In this document: positions 35,695 through 45,257 of the stretch, piece by piece
How the letters are laid out: each line of letters begins with the position of its first letter
Numbering within the stretch: position 1 is the stretch's first letter
From: Brevundimonas subvibrioides
GTDB lineage: Bacteria; Pseudomonadota; Alphaproteobacteria; Caulobacterales; Caulobacteraceae
DNA: 64,000 nucleotides
Reading direction: 5' to 3'
Assembly: GCF_002280785.1 (NCBI RefSeq)
Contig: NZ_NCEQ01000004.1
Location: 1 to 64,000 of the forward strand
The notes under the pieces: model-generated
Told to the model about the DNA's origin: nothing
Databases searched by the model: none
The model's input: only the letters and a program-made list of their open reading frames with translations
Program-made: the position numbers and the translations under genes

Positions 35695-35695
<1 letters not shown>
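34472..35695 (-). CDS. gspF: Type II secretion inner-membrane platform protein GspF
   Basis: The 407-residue protein begins with YAFQAVDAEGRPHKGTIEA, the family start, and contains two GspF repeats. Three membrane segments (about 170-195, 220-240 and 375-400) and the conserved GEQSGKL motif occur once in each repeat. It anchors the ATPase GspE to the pseudopilus. The start overlaps the GspE stop by one base. It ends the L-M-E-F operon on the minus strand and faces GspN across the long inverted repeat. Confidence 0.95.
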
Positions 35696-37187
<1,492 letters not shown>

Positions 37188-37191
<4 letters not shown>

Positions 37192-37655
37192 GACTGAGTT
37201 ACGCGCAGGGTGACGTCGACGACGCCTTCGGACGCCCCGCGCCGGATGTTGACGGAGGAGAGGGTGGCGCCGGAGGCCTCCAGCGCCGCCAGCCAGGGAA
37301 TGACAGCGTCGTAGCGGGCGCCGGTCACGCTGACCTCCGCAGAACTGTCGTCGCCGGTGAGCGTGGGGACGATGCCGAAGGTCGCGGCCTGGGTCGGGAT
37401 GGCGGTCTGCAGCGGGCCCGACAGGGCGGCGGTCGGGCCGACCCTGCCGCCGGCGGTGCGGACGTCGACCATGACCTGCTCGTAGGCGGCGATGCGGCCG
37501 ATGGCCGTGGCGCGGGCGTCGAGCAGGGGGCGCAGGAGGACCAGCCAGACGATGGCGATGACGATCAGGCCGCCGAGGAAGGCGATCATCGCCTGTTCGC
37601 GACGCGAACGCGACGTCATCCAGGCGGCGGCGTTGTCGAGGGCGGGGGACCTCAT
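37188..37655 (-). CDS. gspM: Type II secretion protein GspM
   Basis: The 155-residue bitopic protein has a cytoplasmic basic start, a helix at about 20-42 (AMIAFLGGLIVIAIVWLVLLRPLL), then a coiled region and a ferredoxin-like periplasmic domain ending VDVTLRVTQS. It pairs with GspL in the inner-membrane platform. ATG 37655 overlaps the GspL stop as ATGA. Longer open frames upstream in this frame are antisense-like and lack homology. Confidence 0.88.
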
Positions 37656-38785
37656 CCGGCGCCTCCCGGCGTGATCTGTATGGTGGCGTTGAGGCCGTTG
37701 GTCGCCTGGGTGGCGTCGACGGCCGCGGGGGCGCCGGTCGCGGTCAGGCCCGAGGCGTTCAGGGCGGCGACGGCCCGGTCCAGGGTCGCGGCGTCCGAGA
37801 CGGCGACGCCGAGATCGAGGGAGCCGGGGGCGTAGACGGCGGAGTTGAAGGCCACGGCGCCCGCGCCCGGCAGGGCGCCCGAGGTCTGGGCCAGCAGCCG
37901 GGTGAAGGGGCGGACGCCGCCGCCTGCGGAGGGCAGGACGCGGCCGGCGGCGGCGATCAGATCGTCTTCGGCCGCGATCTGCGGAGCGACGGACTGGAGC
38001 AGGGTGCGGGTCTCCGCCTCCTTCTTCTCCGCCATGCTGTGCAGCAGGAGGGTGTCGATCCCGAGGATGCCGATGTGGGCCAGGACGCCGATGCCGGCGA
38101 CCAGGGCGAGGGTCCGGGCAACGCTCGGCCCGCCGGAGCGGGTGGCGGCCCAGGGGCCCTGGCGCAGGTCCAGCGGCGGCAGGACGGCGACCGTCTCTCC
38201 CATCGACCCGAGCAGGGCGGCCTCGTGCTCGACCCCGTCGGCCAGGGCCTCGGGCAGGGGATCGCCGACGGTCTGGAGGCGCGGCTTGCCGGCGGCGGTC
38301 CAGGCCGCGTCGATGGCCGAAAGCGGCAGGGCGAATCCGGCGCCGTTGTCGGTGCGGACCAGGGCGCGATCCGCCTCTGCCTTGACCACCCAGGCGCCCG
38401 GCGACGGCATGGGCAGGGTCAGGGCGTCGGGCAGCAGGATCGACGCCTCGAGCTCGGCCTCGGCCAGCAGGGCGATCCACGACTGCATCCGCGCGTGGCG
38501 GACGACCCCGGCGATGTGGCGACGCGGGGCGACCTCCATGCCGAGCGCGAAATGCAGGGTGGCCAGGGGCTCGCCGACCGCGTCCTCCAGCGCATAGGCC
38601 AGGTTGGCGAGGCGCTGGGCGCGGGTCGGGAAGGGCAGGTCGACCGTCAGGGTCAGGACGTCTTCCGAAGGGACCAGAACCGTCGTCGGACCGGCATAGG
38701 ACCGGTCGACTGCTATGATTCTGTCATCGACGATGCGCCATAAGCCTCGGCTCGGAAGGTTCGAACGGGCGGGTCGACCGAGCAT
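37652..38785 (-). CDS. gspL: Type II secretion protein GspL
   Basis: The 377-residue protein has an actin-like cytoplasmic domain (1-230, with VPSEDVLTLTVDLPFPTRAQR), a membrane helix (about 238-260, LALVAGIGVLAHIGILGI) and a C-terminal periplasmic ferredoxin-like domain. It recruits GspE to the platform. It is the first gene of the minus-strand L-M-E-F operon, and its start lies 101 bp from GspG on the opposite strand, so both operons fire from a shared divergent promoter region. Confidence 0.9.
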   Translation of the reverse strand: MLGRPARSNLPSRGLWRIVDDRIIAVDRSYAGPTTVLVPSEDVLTLTVDLPFPTRAQRLANLAYALEDAVGEPLATLHFALGMEVAPRRHIAGVVRHARMQSWIALLAEAELEASILLPDALTLPMPSPGAWVVKAEADRALVRTDNGAGFALPLSAIDAAWTAAGKPRLQTVGDPLPEALADGVEHEAALLGSMGETVAVLPPLDLRQGPWAATRSGGPSVARTLALVAGIGVLAHIGILGIDTLLLHSMAEKKEAETRTLLQSVAPQIAAEDDLIAAAGRVLPSAGGGVRPFTRLLAQTSGALPGAGAVAFNSAVYAPGSLDLGVAVSDAATLDRAVAALNASGLTATGAPAAVDATQATNGLNATIQITPGGAG

Positions 38786-38886
38786 TGGCGGAACTCAATA
38801 GAATGGCGTGGTCGGAGGCGTTGACCCGGTCTATAGCAGCGAAAACAAGCCTGTCGCCACTGGCTACGCCGTCGAGAAAAAGTGTC

Positions 38887-39351
38887 ATGGTTACTTTGTC
38901 CAAGCGTCACAAGCCTGACCGTCGTCTTGATGCGCGGCGCGCGGGTCTGACCCTGGTCGAGATGATCGTGGTGCTGGCCATCATCGCCGTGGTGGCCGTG
39001 CTGATCGTGCCCAACGTCATCGGCCGCCCTGACGAGGCGCGGGTGACGGTGGCCAAGACCGACCTGAAGACCATCGCGACCGCTCTGCGCATGTACCGCC
39101 TCGACAACGGCGACTATCCGACGACGCAGCAGGGGCTGGAGGCGCTGGCCTCCCGTCCGACCACGCCGCCGGAGCCGCGGGCCTATCCGGCCGAACCCTA
39201 TCTGACCGAGGTGCCGACCGATCCCTGGGGCAAGCCCTATGTCTATCGCAGCCCGGGCACGGGCGGCGCCTACGACCTGCTGTCCTACGGCAAGGACGGC
39301 GAGGAGGGCGGCGAGAAGCTCGACGCCGACCTGAACGAACGCACGCGCTGA
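38887..39351 (+). CDS. gspG: Type II secretion major pseudopilin GspG
   Basis: The 154-residue prepilin has a basic leader ending RRAG, then LTLVEMIVVLAIIAVVAVLIVP with Glu+5. The C-terminal domain holds the GspG signatures DNGDYPTTQQGLEAL and DPWGKPYVYRSPG, including calcium-loop residues near LLSYGKDGEEGG. It forms the pseudopilus shaft. Start ATG 38887 was chosen because it gives a 22-residue leader; the frame is open back to 38785. The stop overlaps the GspH start (TGATG). Confidence 0.95.
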   Translation: MVTLSKRHKPDRRLDARRAGLTLVEMIVVLAIIAVVAVLIVPNVIGRPDEARVTVAKTDLKTIATALRMYRLDNGDYPTTQQGLEALASRPTTPPEPRAYPAEPYLTEVPTDPWGKPYVYRSPGTGGAYDLLSYGKDGEEGGEKLDADLNERTR

Positions 39352-39833
39352 TGAGCCGTGTCGGGGGACACAGTCTGAAGCGACGCTCGGGGATGACCCT
39401 GGTCGAGATCCTGGTGGTGCTGGCCATCGTCGGGGTGATGGCGGGCGTCGTCACCCTGGGCGTCGGCGCGGCCGATCGCGGCATGGGTGTCGAGACCGAG
39501 GCCAACCGTCTGGCCGACCGGTTGAGGCTGGCGGCCGACGATGTGCTGGTGACGCGCCGCCCCCTGTCGCTGGCCTTCGACGGCGAGGGCTATGTCTTCG
39601 TGCGCGGCGACGCGAGCGCGACGGGCGTGGTCGATGCCCTGGCCGGGCGGCATGCGCTGCCGGCGGGCGTGCGGATGGTCGGGCTGGGCGTCGCTTCGCC
39701 CGTGGCGATCGACCCCGACGGCGCCCAGCCGGTCGCGGCCTTCGGCCTGGCCAAGGGAGACCGCCGCTGGCGTGTGACTTTCGACGGACTGAACGCCGTG
39801 GCCGAGCCGGTGAGCGACGAGGCGCCGGCATGA
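39351..39833 (+). CDS. gspH: Type II secretion minor pseudopilin GspH
   Basis: The 160-residue prepilin has leader ...KRRSG, then MTLVEILVVLAIVGVMAGVVTLG with Glu+5, and a GspH domain containing ANRLADRLRLAADDVLVTRRPLSLAF. It sits near the pseudopilus tip. It is joined to GspG by TGATG and to GspI by ATGA, so G-H-I-C are made in fixed ratio from one transcript. Confidence 0.92.
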   Translation: MSRVGGHSLKRRSGMTLVEILVVLAIVGVMAGVVTLGVGAADRGMGVETEANRLADRLRLAADDVLVTRRPLSLAFDGEGYVFVRGDASATGVVDALAGRHALPAGVRMVGLGVASPVAIDPDGAQPVAAFGLAKGDRRWRVTFDGLNAVAEPVSDEAPA

Positions 39834-40189
39834 AGCCCGGCTATTCCCTGATGGAGGCGCTGGTCGCCCTGTTCATCCTGGCCATCGCCACGGTGGGGCT
39901 GACGCGCGCGACCCAGGCCCATGTCGACGGCGTGCGCGGACTGGAACAGAGGGTGGTGGCCCAGTGGGTCGCCGAGAACCGGCTGGTCGAACTGAATCTC
40001 GAAGGCCCGATGCAGACGCCGGACGTCTCGGTGGTCCGCATGATGGATCGCGACTGGGACGTGCGGGTCGCGCGGCGGAATACGGACGATCCGGATCTGG
40101 TCGCCGTGGATGTCGCGGTGTCTCCGGCGGGGTCGGGGAACGAGGCTGTGCGGCTGTCGGGCTTCGTCGATCGGGGAGCGACGGCATGA
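39830..40189 (+). CDS. gspI: Type II secretion minor pseudopilin GspI
   Basis: The 119-residue prepilin has a very short leader (MKPG), then YSLMEALVALFILAIATVGL with Glu+5 and the GspI motif QWVAENRLVEL. Together with GspJ and GspK it starts pseudopilus assembly. Here it is separated from J and K, which lie about 7 kb away on the other strand. The stop overlaps the GspC start (ATGA). Confidence 0.92.
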   Translation: MKPGYSLMEALVALFILAIATVGLTRATQAHVDGVRGLEQRVVAQWVAENRLVELNLEGPMQTPDVSVVRMMDRDWDVRVARRNTDDPDLVAVDVAVSPAGSGNEAVRLSGFVDRGATA

Positions 40190-41079
40190 CCCCGGAACGC
40201 AGGGACGAGATCGCGCTGAGGGTCGTCAGCGTCGTGGTCGTGGGATCGCTGGCTCTGGCTCTGGCGGGGCTCACCTGGCGGCTGACAGGCTGGGACGACG
40301 GACGCGACGAGGTCGCGGTGGCTGAAAGCCTCGCGCCTTTGGGCGGCGCCGCAGCGCCGGGCGCCGATGCGGATGTGGCGCGGATCGTGTCGCTGGCGCC
40401 CTTCGGCGGGGCTACGGCGCCCGGCGGAGTGCCGGCCTCCACCCTCGGCCTGGTGCTGAAAGGCATCCTCATGGCCTGGCCGTCCAGCGCCTCGACGGCC
40501 CTGATCGCGGTCGGCGAAGGCCCGGCAGCCATCTATGGCGTCGGCCAGACGCCGGTCGGCGACGCGGTGATCGAAACCATCGAGGTGGACCATGTCATCC
40601 TGTCCTCCGGCGGCGCGCGCCAGCGGCTCGACTTCCCCGAGCCGGTCGCGATCGATCCGGCCACTGTGTCCAGCGCGACGCCGGGCGCGGGGATCACCGT
40701 GATGCCGGTCCAGCCGCCGCAATCGCCGGCAGCGGCGGCGGCCCTGGCCATGTCCTCGCCCGTGGCCAGTGCGGCGGCGGCCTCGCAGCCGGCGCCGCGC
40801 GTCGCGGAGGCGGGACCCGCGCCGGGTGTCGCCGCTGCCGCCGGCGCAGCAGGCGTGACCGCGACGGCGTCCGGCTATCGCATCGGCCCAAATCCGTCAC
40901 CCGAGCTGCGTCGCTTCGGCCTGCAGCCCGGCGATGTGATCGAGACCCTCAACGGCCAGGCGGTCGGCGATGCGGGCTCGGATCAGCAGCTTTTCGAACG
41001 CGCCCGGTCCGCCGGACAGGCGCGCGTGGTGGTCGTCCGTGACGGACGCCGTCTGACCCTCAACTTTCCCCTTCGCTAG
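40186..41079 (+). CDS. gspC: Type II secretion protein GspC with PDZ domain
   Basis: The 297-residue bitopic protein has a helix at about 10-30 (VVSVVVVGSLALALAGLTW), a homology-region domain (about 85-150, LVLKGILMAWPSSASTALIA, IYGVGQTPVGDAVIE), an Ala/Pro-rich linker (about 165-220) and a C-terminal PDZ domain (RRFGLQPGDVIETLNGQAV). It links the inner platform to the secretin and selects substrates. The ATG overlaps GspI; GspD follows after 9 bp. Confidence 0.9.
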   Translation: MTPERRDEIALRVVSVVVVGSLALALAGLTWRLTGWDDGRDEVAVAESLAPLGGAAAPGADADVARIVSLAPFGGATAPGGVPASTLGLVLKGILMAWPSSASTALIAVGEGPAAIYGVGQTPVGDAVIETIEVDHVILSSGGARQRLDFPEPVAIDPATVSSATPGAGITVMPVQPPQSPAAAAALAMSSPVASAAAASQPAPRVAEAGPAPGVAAAAGAAGVTATASGYRIGPNPSPELRRFGLQPGDVIETLNGQAVGDAGSDQQLFERARSAGQARVVVVRDGRRLTLNFPLR

Positions 41080-41088
41080 GAGCCCGGC

Positions 41089-43137
41089 GTGACGAAGTTT
41101 CTCCGCCTGACCACCACCAGCGTGCTGGCCCTCAGCCTCGCCGCCGGCCCCGTCGGGACCGCCTCCATGGCCCAGACCGTGGCCCCCGCGCCCGTCGCCA
41201 TGCAGGACGTGGTCATCAACATGCGCGGCGCCGACATCAAGGATGTCGCCGAACAGGTCAGCCGCATCACCGGCCGCACCCTGGTGCTGGACCCGCAGGT
41301 GCAGGGCCAGGTCAACGTTGTCTCGGCCGAGCCGCTGAGCCGCAATGGCGTGTGGGAGCTGTTCCTTTCGGTGCTGCGGACCTCGGGTTTCGCGGCTGTG
41401 CGCAGCGGCAATCTCTGGCGCGTCGTGCCCCAGGCGACCGTGGTCCAGAGCGGGGCGTCGGAGACCGGGGCCGCCACCTCCAACCAGCAGATCGTGACCC
41501 GGCTGGTCCGCCTGCGGAACCTGCCCAGCGATCAGGCCGTGCGCGCCCTGCGGCCGCTGGTGTCGTCCTTCGGCGCCATCGAGGCCCTGACCGAACCGAA
41601 CGCTGTCGTCGTCACCGACTATGCCGAGAACATCCGCCGGGTGCAGGAGCTGGCCGCGACCCTTGATCAGGGCGGCGGGACCTCGTTCGACAGCATCGCC
41701 CTGCGCCACGCCTCCGCGACCGAGGTGGCGGCCTCGGTCAGCGCCCTGCTGGGCTCGGACGCCGGCGGGCCGCGCGTGACGGCTGACGAGCGCTCCAACG
41801 TCCTGTTGATCCGGGGCGACGCGGCCGACCTGGCCCAGGCCCGATCGATCGTCGCGGCGCTCGACACCCCGGGCGGGGCGACGCCGGTGACGCGGGTCGT
41901 GCGTCTGAGGAACTCCGACGCCGAGTCGATCACCGAGATCGTGCGCGGCCTTCTGGGCGGCGAGCCGTCGGCGACCAACCCGGTGGCGCGGTCGCTGCGG
42001 GGCAATACCGGACTGGCCAGCCTCAGCGCCTCCAACCGCGACACGGCGGCCATGGCGGCCAGCGCCCTGACGTCGGGCGCCGGCGCCTCGACTGCGCCGG
42101 CGGAGTCCGGCCCGGCCGCGCGGCCCGATGGCTTCACCCTCGACGGAGTCACGGTCCAGGCCTCGCCCGAACTCAACGCCGTCGTCATGCGCGGCCCGCC
42201 CGCGACGGTGGACATGCTGGAGGACGTGATCAGCCAGCTCGACCTGCGCCGCGCCCAGGTGAAGATCGAGGTGGCCATCGTCGAGATCACCGGCGAACTG
42301 GGCGAGCAGATCGGGGTGCAACTGGGCCTCGGCGGCGTGGTTCCGGACGATGGCGTCATCGGCGGGACAGGCTTCTCCAACGCGGGGACCGACCTGGGCA
42401 CGGTGCTGACGGCGCTGGGCTATCCGGCGGGACGCCTGCTGGGCGCGGGCCTGTCGCTGGCGGCGGGGTCGGAGGGCGACTTCGGCCTGCTGCTGCAGGC
42501 CGTGGGCACCAACAATGCGGCCAACCTGCTGTCCTCGCCGAGCATCACCGTGCTGGACAATGAGGCGGCCGAGATCGTGGTCGGCCAGAACGTGCCGTTC
42601 CGGACCGGCAGTTTCGCCACCGACGGCAACTCGACCAACCCCTTCACCACCATCAGCCGCGAGGATGTGGGCCTGACGCTTCGGGTCGTGCCCCGCGTGC
42701 ACGAGGGTGGGGTGGTGCGGCTTGAGGTCAGCCAGGAGATTTCATCGCTGGTGCCGACCGCGATCATCGGGGCGGCGGATCTGGTCACCAACCGGCGCAG
42801 CCTGCAGACCTCGGCCCTGGCCGACGACGGCGAGACCATCGTGCTCGGCGGCCTGGTCACCGACGACCGCCAGACCGCGAACAGTCAGGTGCCTGGCCTG
42901 GGCAGTCTTCCGGTGATCGGCAATCTGTTCCGCTCGCGGCGTGACAGCCAGACGCGGCGGACCCTGTTCATCTTCCTCAAGCCGACGATCCTGCGCGACA
43001 GCGCGGCGGTCGCGGCCTCGGCCCAGGACAGTTACGACCGGCTGCGTTCGGTGGAGCCGGTGCGGCTCGATCCGACGCGGCCCGAACCGATTGCCCGCGA
43101 CCCCCGGCTTCAGCCGGACGTGGACGAGGTTTTCTAG
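41089..43137 (+). CDS. gspD: Type II secretion outer-membrane secretin GspD
   Basis: The 682-residue secretin has a signal peptide (about 1-27), N0 domain (DVVINMRGADIKDVAEQVSRI), three N1-N3 repeats and a C-terminal pore domain. The pore domain contains VPFRTGSF, EDVGLTLRVVPRVHEGG and VPGLGSLPVIGNLFRSR. It forms the outer-membrane channel. The start is GTG 41089 after TAGGAG. No dedicated pilotin gene was recognised nearby, and the C-terminus lacks an obvious S-domain. Confidence 0.95.
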   Translation: MTKFLRLTTTSVLALSLAAGPVGTASMAQTVAPAPVAMQDVVINMRGADIKDVAEQVSRITGRTLVLDPQVQGQVNVVSAEPLSRNGVWELFLSVLRTSGFAAVRSGNLWRVVPQATVVQSGASETGAATSNQQIVTRLVRLRNLPSDQAVRALRPLVSSFGAIEALTEPNAVVVTDYAENIRRVQELAATLDQGGGTSFDSIALRHASATEVAASVSALLGSDAGGPRVTADERSNVLLIRGDAADLAQARSIVAALDTPGGATPVTRVVRLRNSDAESITEIVRGLLGGEPSATNPVARSLRGNTGLASLSASNRDTAAMAASALTSGAGASTAPAESGPAARPDGFTLDGVTVQASPELNAVVMRGPPATVDMLEDVISQLDLRRAQVKIEVAIVEITGELGEQIGVQLGLGGVVPDDGVIGGTGFSNAGTDLGTVLTALGYPAGRLLGAGLSLAAGSEGDFGLLLQAVGTNNAANLLSSPSITVLDNEAAEIVVGQNVPFRTGSFATDGNSTNPFTTISREDVGLTLRVVPRVHEGGVVRLEVSQEISSLVPTAIIGAADLVTNRRSLQTSALADDGETIVLGGLVTDDRQTANSQVPGLGSLPVIGNLFRSRRDSQTRRTLFIFLKPTILRDSAAVAASAQDSYDRLRSVEPVRLDPTRPEPIARDPRLQPDVDEVF

Positions 43138-43148
43138 ACCGCCCCACT

Positions 43149-43180
43149 CCGTCCATCCCCGCGAAGGCGGGAATGGACGG
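43149..43180. terminator. Hairpin between gspD and the convergent secretin-like gene
   Basis: CCGTCCATCCCCGC (43149-43162), loop GAAG, GCGGGAATGGACGG (43167-43180): 14-bp stem with one mismatch. It sits between convergent stops and is also a half-copy of the dispersed repeat at 53959. Confidence 0.65.
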
Positions 43181-43182
43181 GA

Positions 43183-43902
43183 TTAAAGGTCGTGGCGCGG
43201 CGCGAACCGCGGAATGACCAGATCAGGATCGGCAGGGGCGCCCTCCGCCGGACGTTCGAAACGCAGACGCTGGTCGGTGAGGCGCAGCACGGGCCCGGCG
43301 ATTCGCGTTCGCTCTTCGGCCCGGCGATAGACAGTCTGGCCGCCGAACAGGGCGGCGCCGCCCGCCAAGGCTCCGCCGAAGAAGATCAAAAGGGCGGTGA
43401 AGGCCCCGTCCCACCAGCGGTCCTTGCCATAGACCGCGGTCGGCGCGGCGGCTGAAGGCGCAGGGACCGGCGGGCGCGCTGTCGTCGGCTCGGCCAGGGT
43501 CATCAGCACGCCGCCTCGCGCCAGCATCATCGGCACATTGGCGCGCGGGATGACGGCGTAGGCGCCGGCCCCGGTGCGCATCAGGGCGATGTCCTGATCC
43601 AGCAGGGCGGCCCCGAAATCCTTCAGCAGGGCCTCGCCCGTGTACCAGCCGTCGGCGCGGAAGGTGACGAGGCCGTCGACCGCCGGATCGATGGTCAGGT
43701 CCCAGGCCAGGGCTCCGCCGACCACGTCCTGGGCCGCCTCGGCGATGGGCGTGTCGGTGAAGCTCAAGACATAGAATTGCACCGGCTCGGCGGCGGCCGG
43801 GATCGGCGACGCGGCGGGCGCCTGGGCAAGCGCCGGGGCGGCGACCAGCATCAGGGCCAGAAGGGCGGGGCGGAACAGACGCATCGGAAGCCTGGATACC
43901 AT
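43183..43902 (-). CDS. Bitopic protein with secretin N-domain-like periplasmic part
   Basis: The 239-residue protein has a signal peptide (about 1-27, PALAQ). A domain of about 90 residues follows (QFYVLSFTDTPIAEAAQDVVG, DLTIDPAVDGLVTFRADGWYT, IALMRTGAGAYAVIP), whose pattern matches the N0/N1 domain of GspD-type secretins. A Pro-rich linker, a single membrane helix (about 165-187, ALLIFFGGALAGGAALFGG) and a basic cytoplasmic tail complete it. It therefore faces the periplasm like GspD but is held in the inner membrane. It is convergent with gspD. A structural or assembly role in secretion is inferred; no named family was recognised. Start ATG 43902 has GAGG upstream; ATG 43884 is also possible. 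Confidence 0.7.
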   Translation of the reverse strand: MVSRLPMRLFRPALLALMLVAAPALAQAPAASPIPAAAEPVQFYVLSFTDTPIAEAAQDVVGGALAWDLTIDPAVDGLVTFRADGWYTGEALLKDFGAALLDQDIALMRTGAGAYAVIPRANVPMMLARGGVLMTLAEPTTARPPVPAPSAAAPTAVYGKDRWWDGAFTALLIFFGGALAGGAALFGGQTVYRRAEERTRIAGPVLRLTDQRLRFERPAEGAPADPDLVIPRFAPRHDL

Positions 43903-43969
43903 GCCGACCTCATGCGGACCTAGGACGACAGGACGATGAAATCGCTCGCCGCCTCGTCTAGGGTGGTCG

Positions 43970-43988
43970 CGCACGGGCCGCCCGTGCG
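43970..43988. promoter_or_regulatory. Palindrome immediately upstream of mntR
   Basis: CGCACGGGC (43970-43978) and GCCCGTGCG (43980-43988) are perfect 9-bp arms around one base, 15 bp before the GTG start. It may be an operator or a hairpin close to the ribosome site. It does not resemble the AT-rich MntR box of enterobacteria. Confidence 0.35.
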
Positions 43989-44003
43989 TTTCAGGAGACC
44001 GAT

Positions 44004-44438
44004 GTGGTCCAGGTTCCGGGCGCCGCCCGACGCGCCGCCGCCTTTCGTCGCATGCGCGACGCCCGCTCCAGCGAGGTGGCGGAGGACTATGTCGAACTGG
44101 TCGGCGACCTGATCGCGGAAACCGGCTCGGCGCGGCTGACCGACCTGGCCGATTGCCTCGGCGTCGCGCCGGCGACGGCGGCCAAGGCCCTGCAGCGGCT
44201 GCAGCGGGACGGGCTGGTGGAAACCAAACCCTACCGCTCCATCGCCCTGACCCCGGCGGGCGAGACGATGGCGTCGGCGTCGCGCGAACGGCACCGGATC
44301 GTGCACGAATTCCTGATCGCGCTCGGCGTCACCGGAGAGACCGCCGAGGCCGATGCGGAGGGCATCGAGCACCACGTCAGCCCCGAGACCCTGACCCTGT
44401 TCGAAAACCTGACGAAGCGGCTGCGCCAGGGCGACTAG
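44004..44438 (+). CDS. mntR: MntR/DtxR-family metal-dependent repressor
   Basis: The 144-residue regulator has a winged helix (LTDLADCLGVAPATAAKALQRL) and a dimerisation domain. All MntR-type metal ligands are present: Asp28 and Glu31 (EDYVE), His97, Glu119, Glu122 and His123 (EGIEHH), with the spacing of Bacillus MntR. It should bind Mn2+ and repress uptake genes. The start is GTG 44004, preceded by AGGAG. No Mn transporter is adjacent, so its targets lie elsewhere, though the VIT1-type transporter at 8642 is a metal exporter in the same window. A 19-nt palindrome (43970-43988) lies directly upstream. Confidence 0.88.
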   Translation: MVQVPGAARRAAAFRRMRDARSSEVAEDYVELVGDLIAETGSARLTDLADCLGVAPATAAKALQRLQRDGLVETKPYRSIALTPAGETMASASRERHRIVHEFLIALGVTGETAEADAEGIEHHVSPETLTLFENLTKRLRQGD

Positions 44439-44480
44439 GGTCGGCCAGGGCCTCTGGCCGCGACAGTTATCCGGCGCGCT

Positions 44481-44744
44481 CTATTTGAGGAAGGCGCTGG
44501 CCCGGACCGCACCGGTGGCGAGGTCGATGTGGAAGCTCAGACCCTGAAAACTGCCGGCGAGCAGGACCCCGTCCTCCAGCCGCATGGCGACGAACGCGTC
44601 CTGGGCCTCGCCTTTGGGCGGACGGGCGATCCAGCGACGGCGACCCGTCGAATGCAGGCGGACGACCGCGCCGCGCTCGTCTTCGGGCGCGGACAGGCCG
44701 TGAAGGACCAGGCGGTCGCCGTCGGGAAGTTCGATCTGCGTCAT
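44481..44744 (-). CDS. Conserved-looking small protein, function unknown
   Basis: The 87-residue soluble protein (MTQIELPDGDRLVLHGLSAP, later RRRWIARPPKGEAQDAFVAM and LAGSFQGLSFHIDLATGAV) looks like a small beta-sheet domain. I do not recognise a family. Its start overlaps the stop of the lipoprotein gene by 4 bp (ATGA), so the two are translated together. The last strands (SGxxxHIDLxTG) recall the repeats of propeller-like or PQQ-like blades, but a single blade is too short to support that call. Confidence 0.6.
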   Translation of the reverse strand: MTQIELPDGDRLVLHGLSAPEDERGAVVRLHSTGRRRWIARPPKGEAQDAFVAMRLEDGVLLAGSFQGLSFHIDLATGAVRASAFLK

Positions 44745-45205
44745 GGAAGGGGGATCGGGTCGGAGAAGCTCTCGGCCGGGATCAGTTCGAGAAGCTGGAC
44801 CTGCCGGCCTCCGCCGGGCTGGTCGAAGGCGGGGGCGGCGATGCCGACCTTCATCAGGGTGCCCGCGGGGACCGTGACGACGGAGTAGAACTCCGCCGTG
44901 TTGGCCGGCGGCAGGGCCATGGCCTCGCGCACGCCTTGCGAAGACGTCGGCTGAACCGGCGACAGCCAGGCCCCGAGGCGGTTCGCGCCACCCCCGTACG
45001 CCCGGTAGAAGGTCATGACGCGATCGGTGCGGACCTCCTCGACCGGTCCGGCCCAGGCCTCGACGAGGACGGCCGGAGCCGGCGCGGCATAGGTCGTGGG
45101 GGCGGCGACGGTGGAACAGCCTGCGAGGCCCAGCGTCAGCGCGGCCATAAGCATCATGACGGGCGTCAGCAGCCAGTCGCGCGTCGCCGCCCTGAAGTTC
45201 GTCAT
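44741..45205 (-). CDS. Putative lipoprotein, function unknown
   Basis: The 154-residue protein has an N-terminal hydrophobic stretch and lipobox LAGC (Cys30), then a low-complexity Ala/Pro linker. A domain follows with VEAWAGPVEEVRTDRVMTFYRAYGGG and AEFYSVVTVPAGTLMKVGIAAPAF. It should be anchored in a membrane facing the periplasm. It is coupled to the 87-residue gene downstream. I cannot assign a function. The short gap (52 bp) to the flavoprotein gene leaves it open whether it starts a new unit or follows the iron operon. Confidence 0.65.
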   Translation of the reverse strand: MTNFRAATRDWLLTPVMMLMAALTLGLAGCSTVAAPTTYAAPAPAVLVEAWAGPVEEVRTDRVMTFYRAYGGGANRLGAWLSPVQPTSSQGVREAMALPPANTAEFYSVVTVPAGTLMKVGIAAPAFDQPGGGRQVQLLELIPAESFSDPIPLP

Positions 45206-45257
45206 CGTCGTCTCCCCGATTCCCGCAGCGAGGCTACACCCGGGTTTGCGTCAGCGG

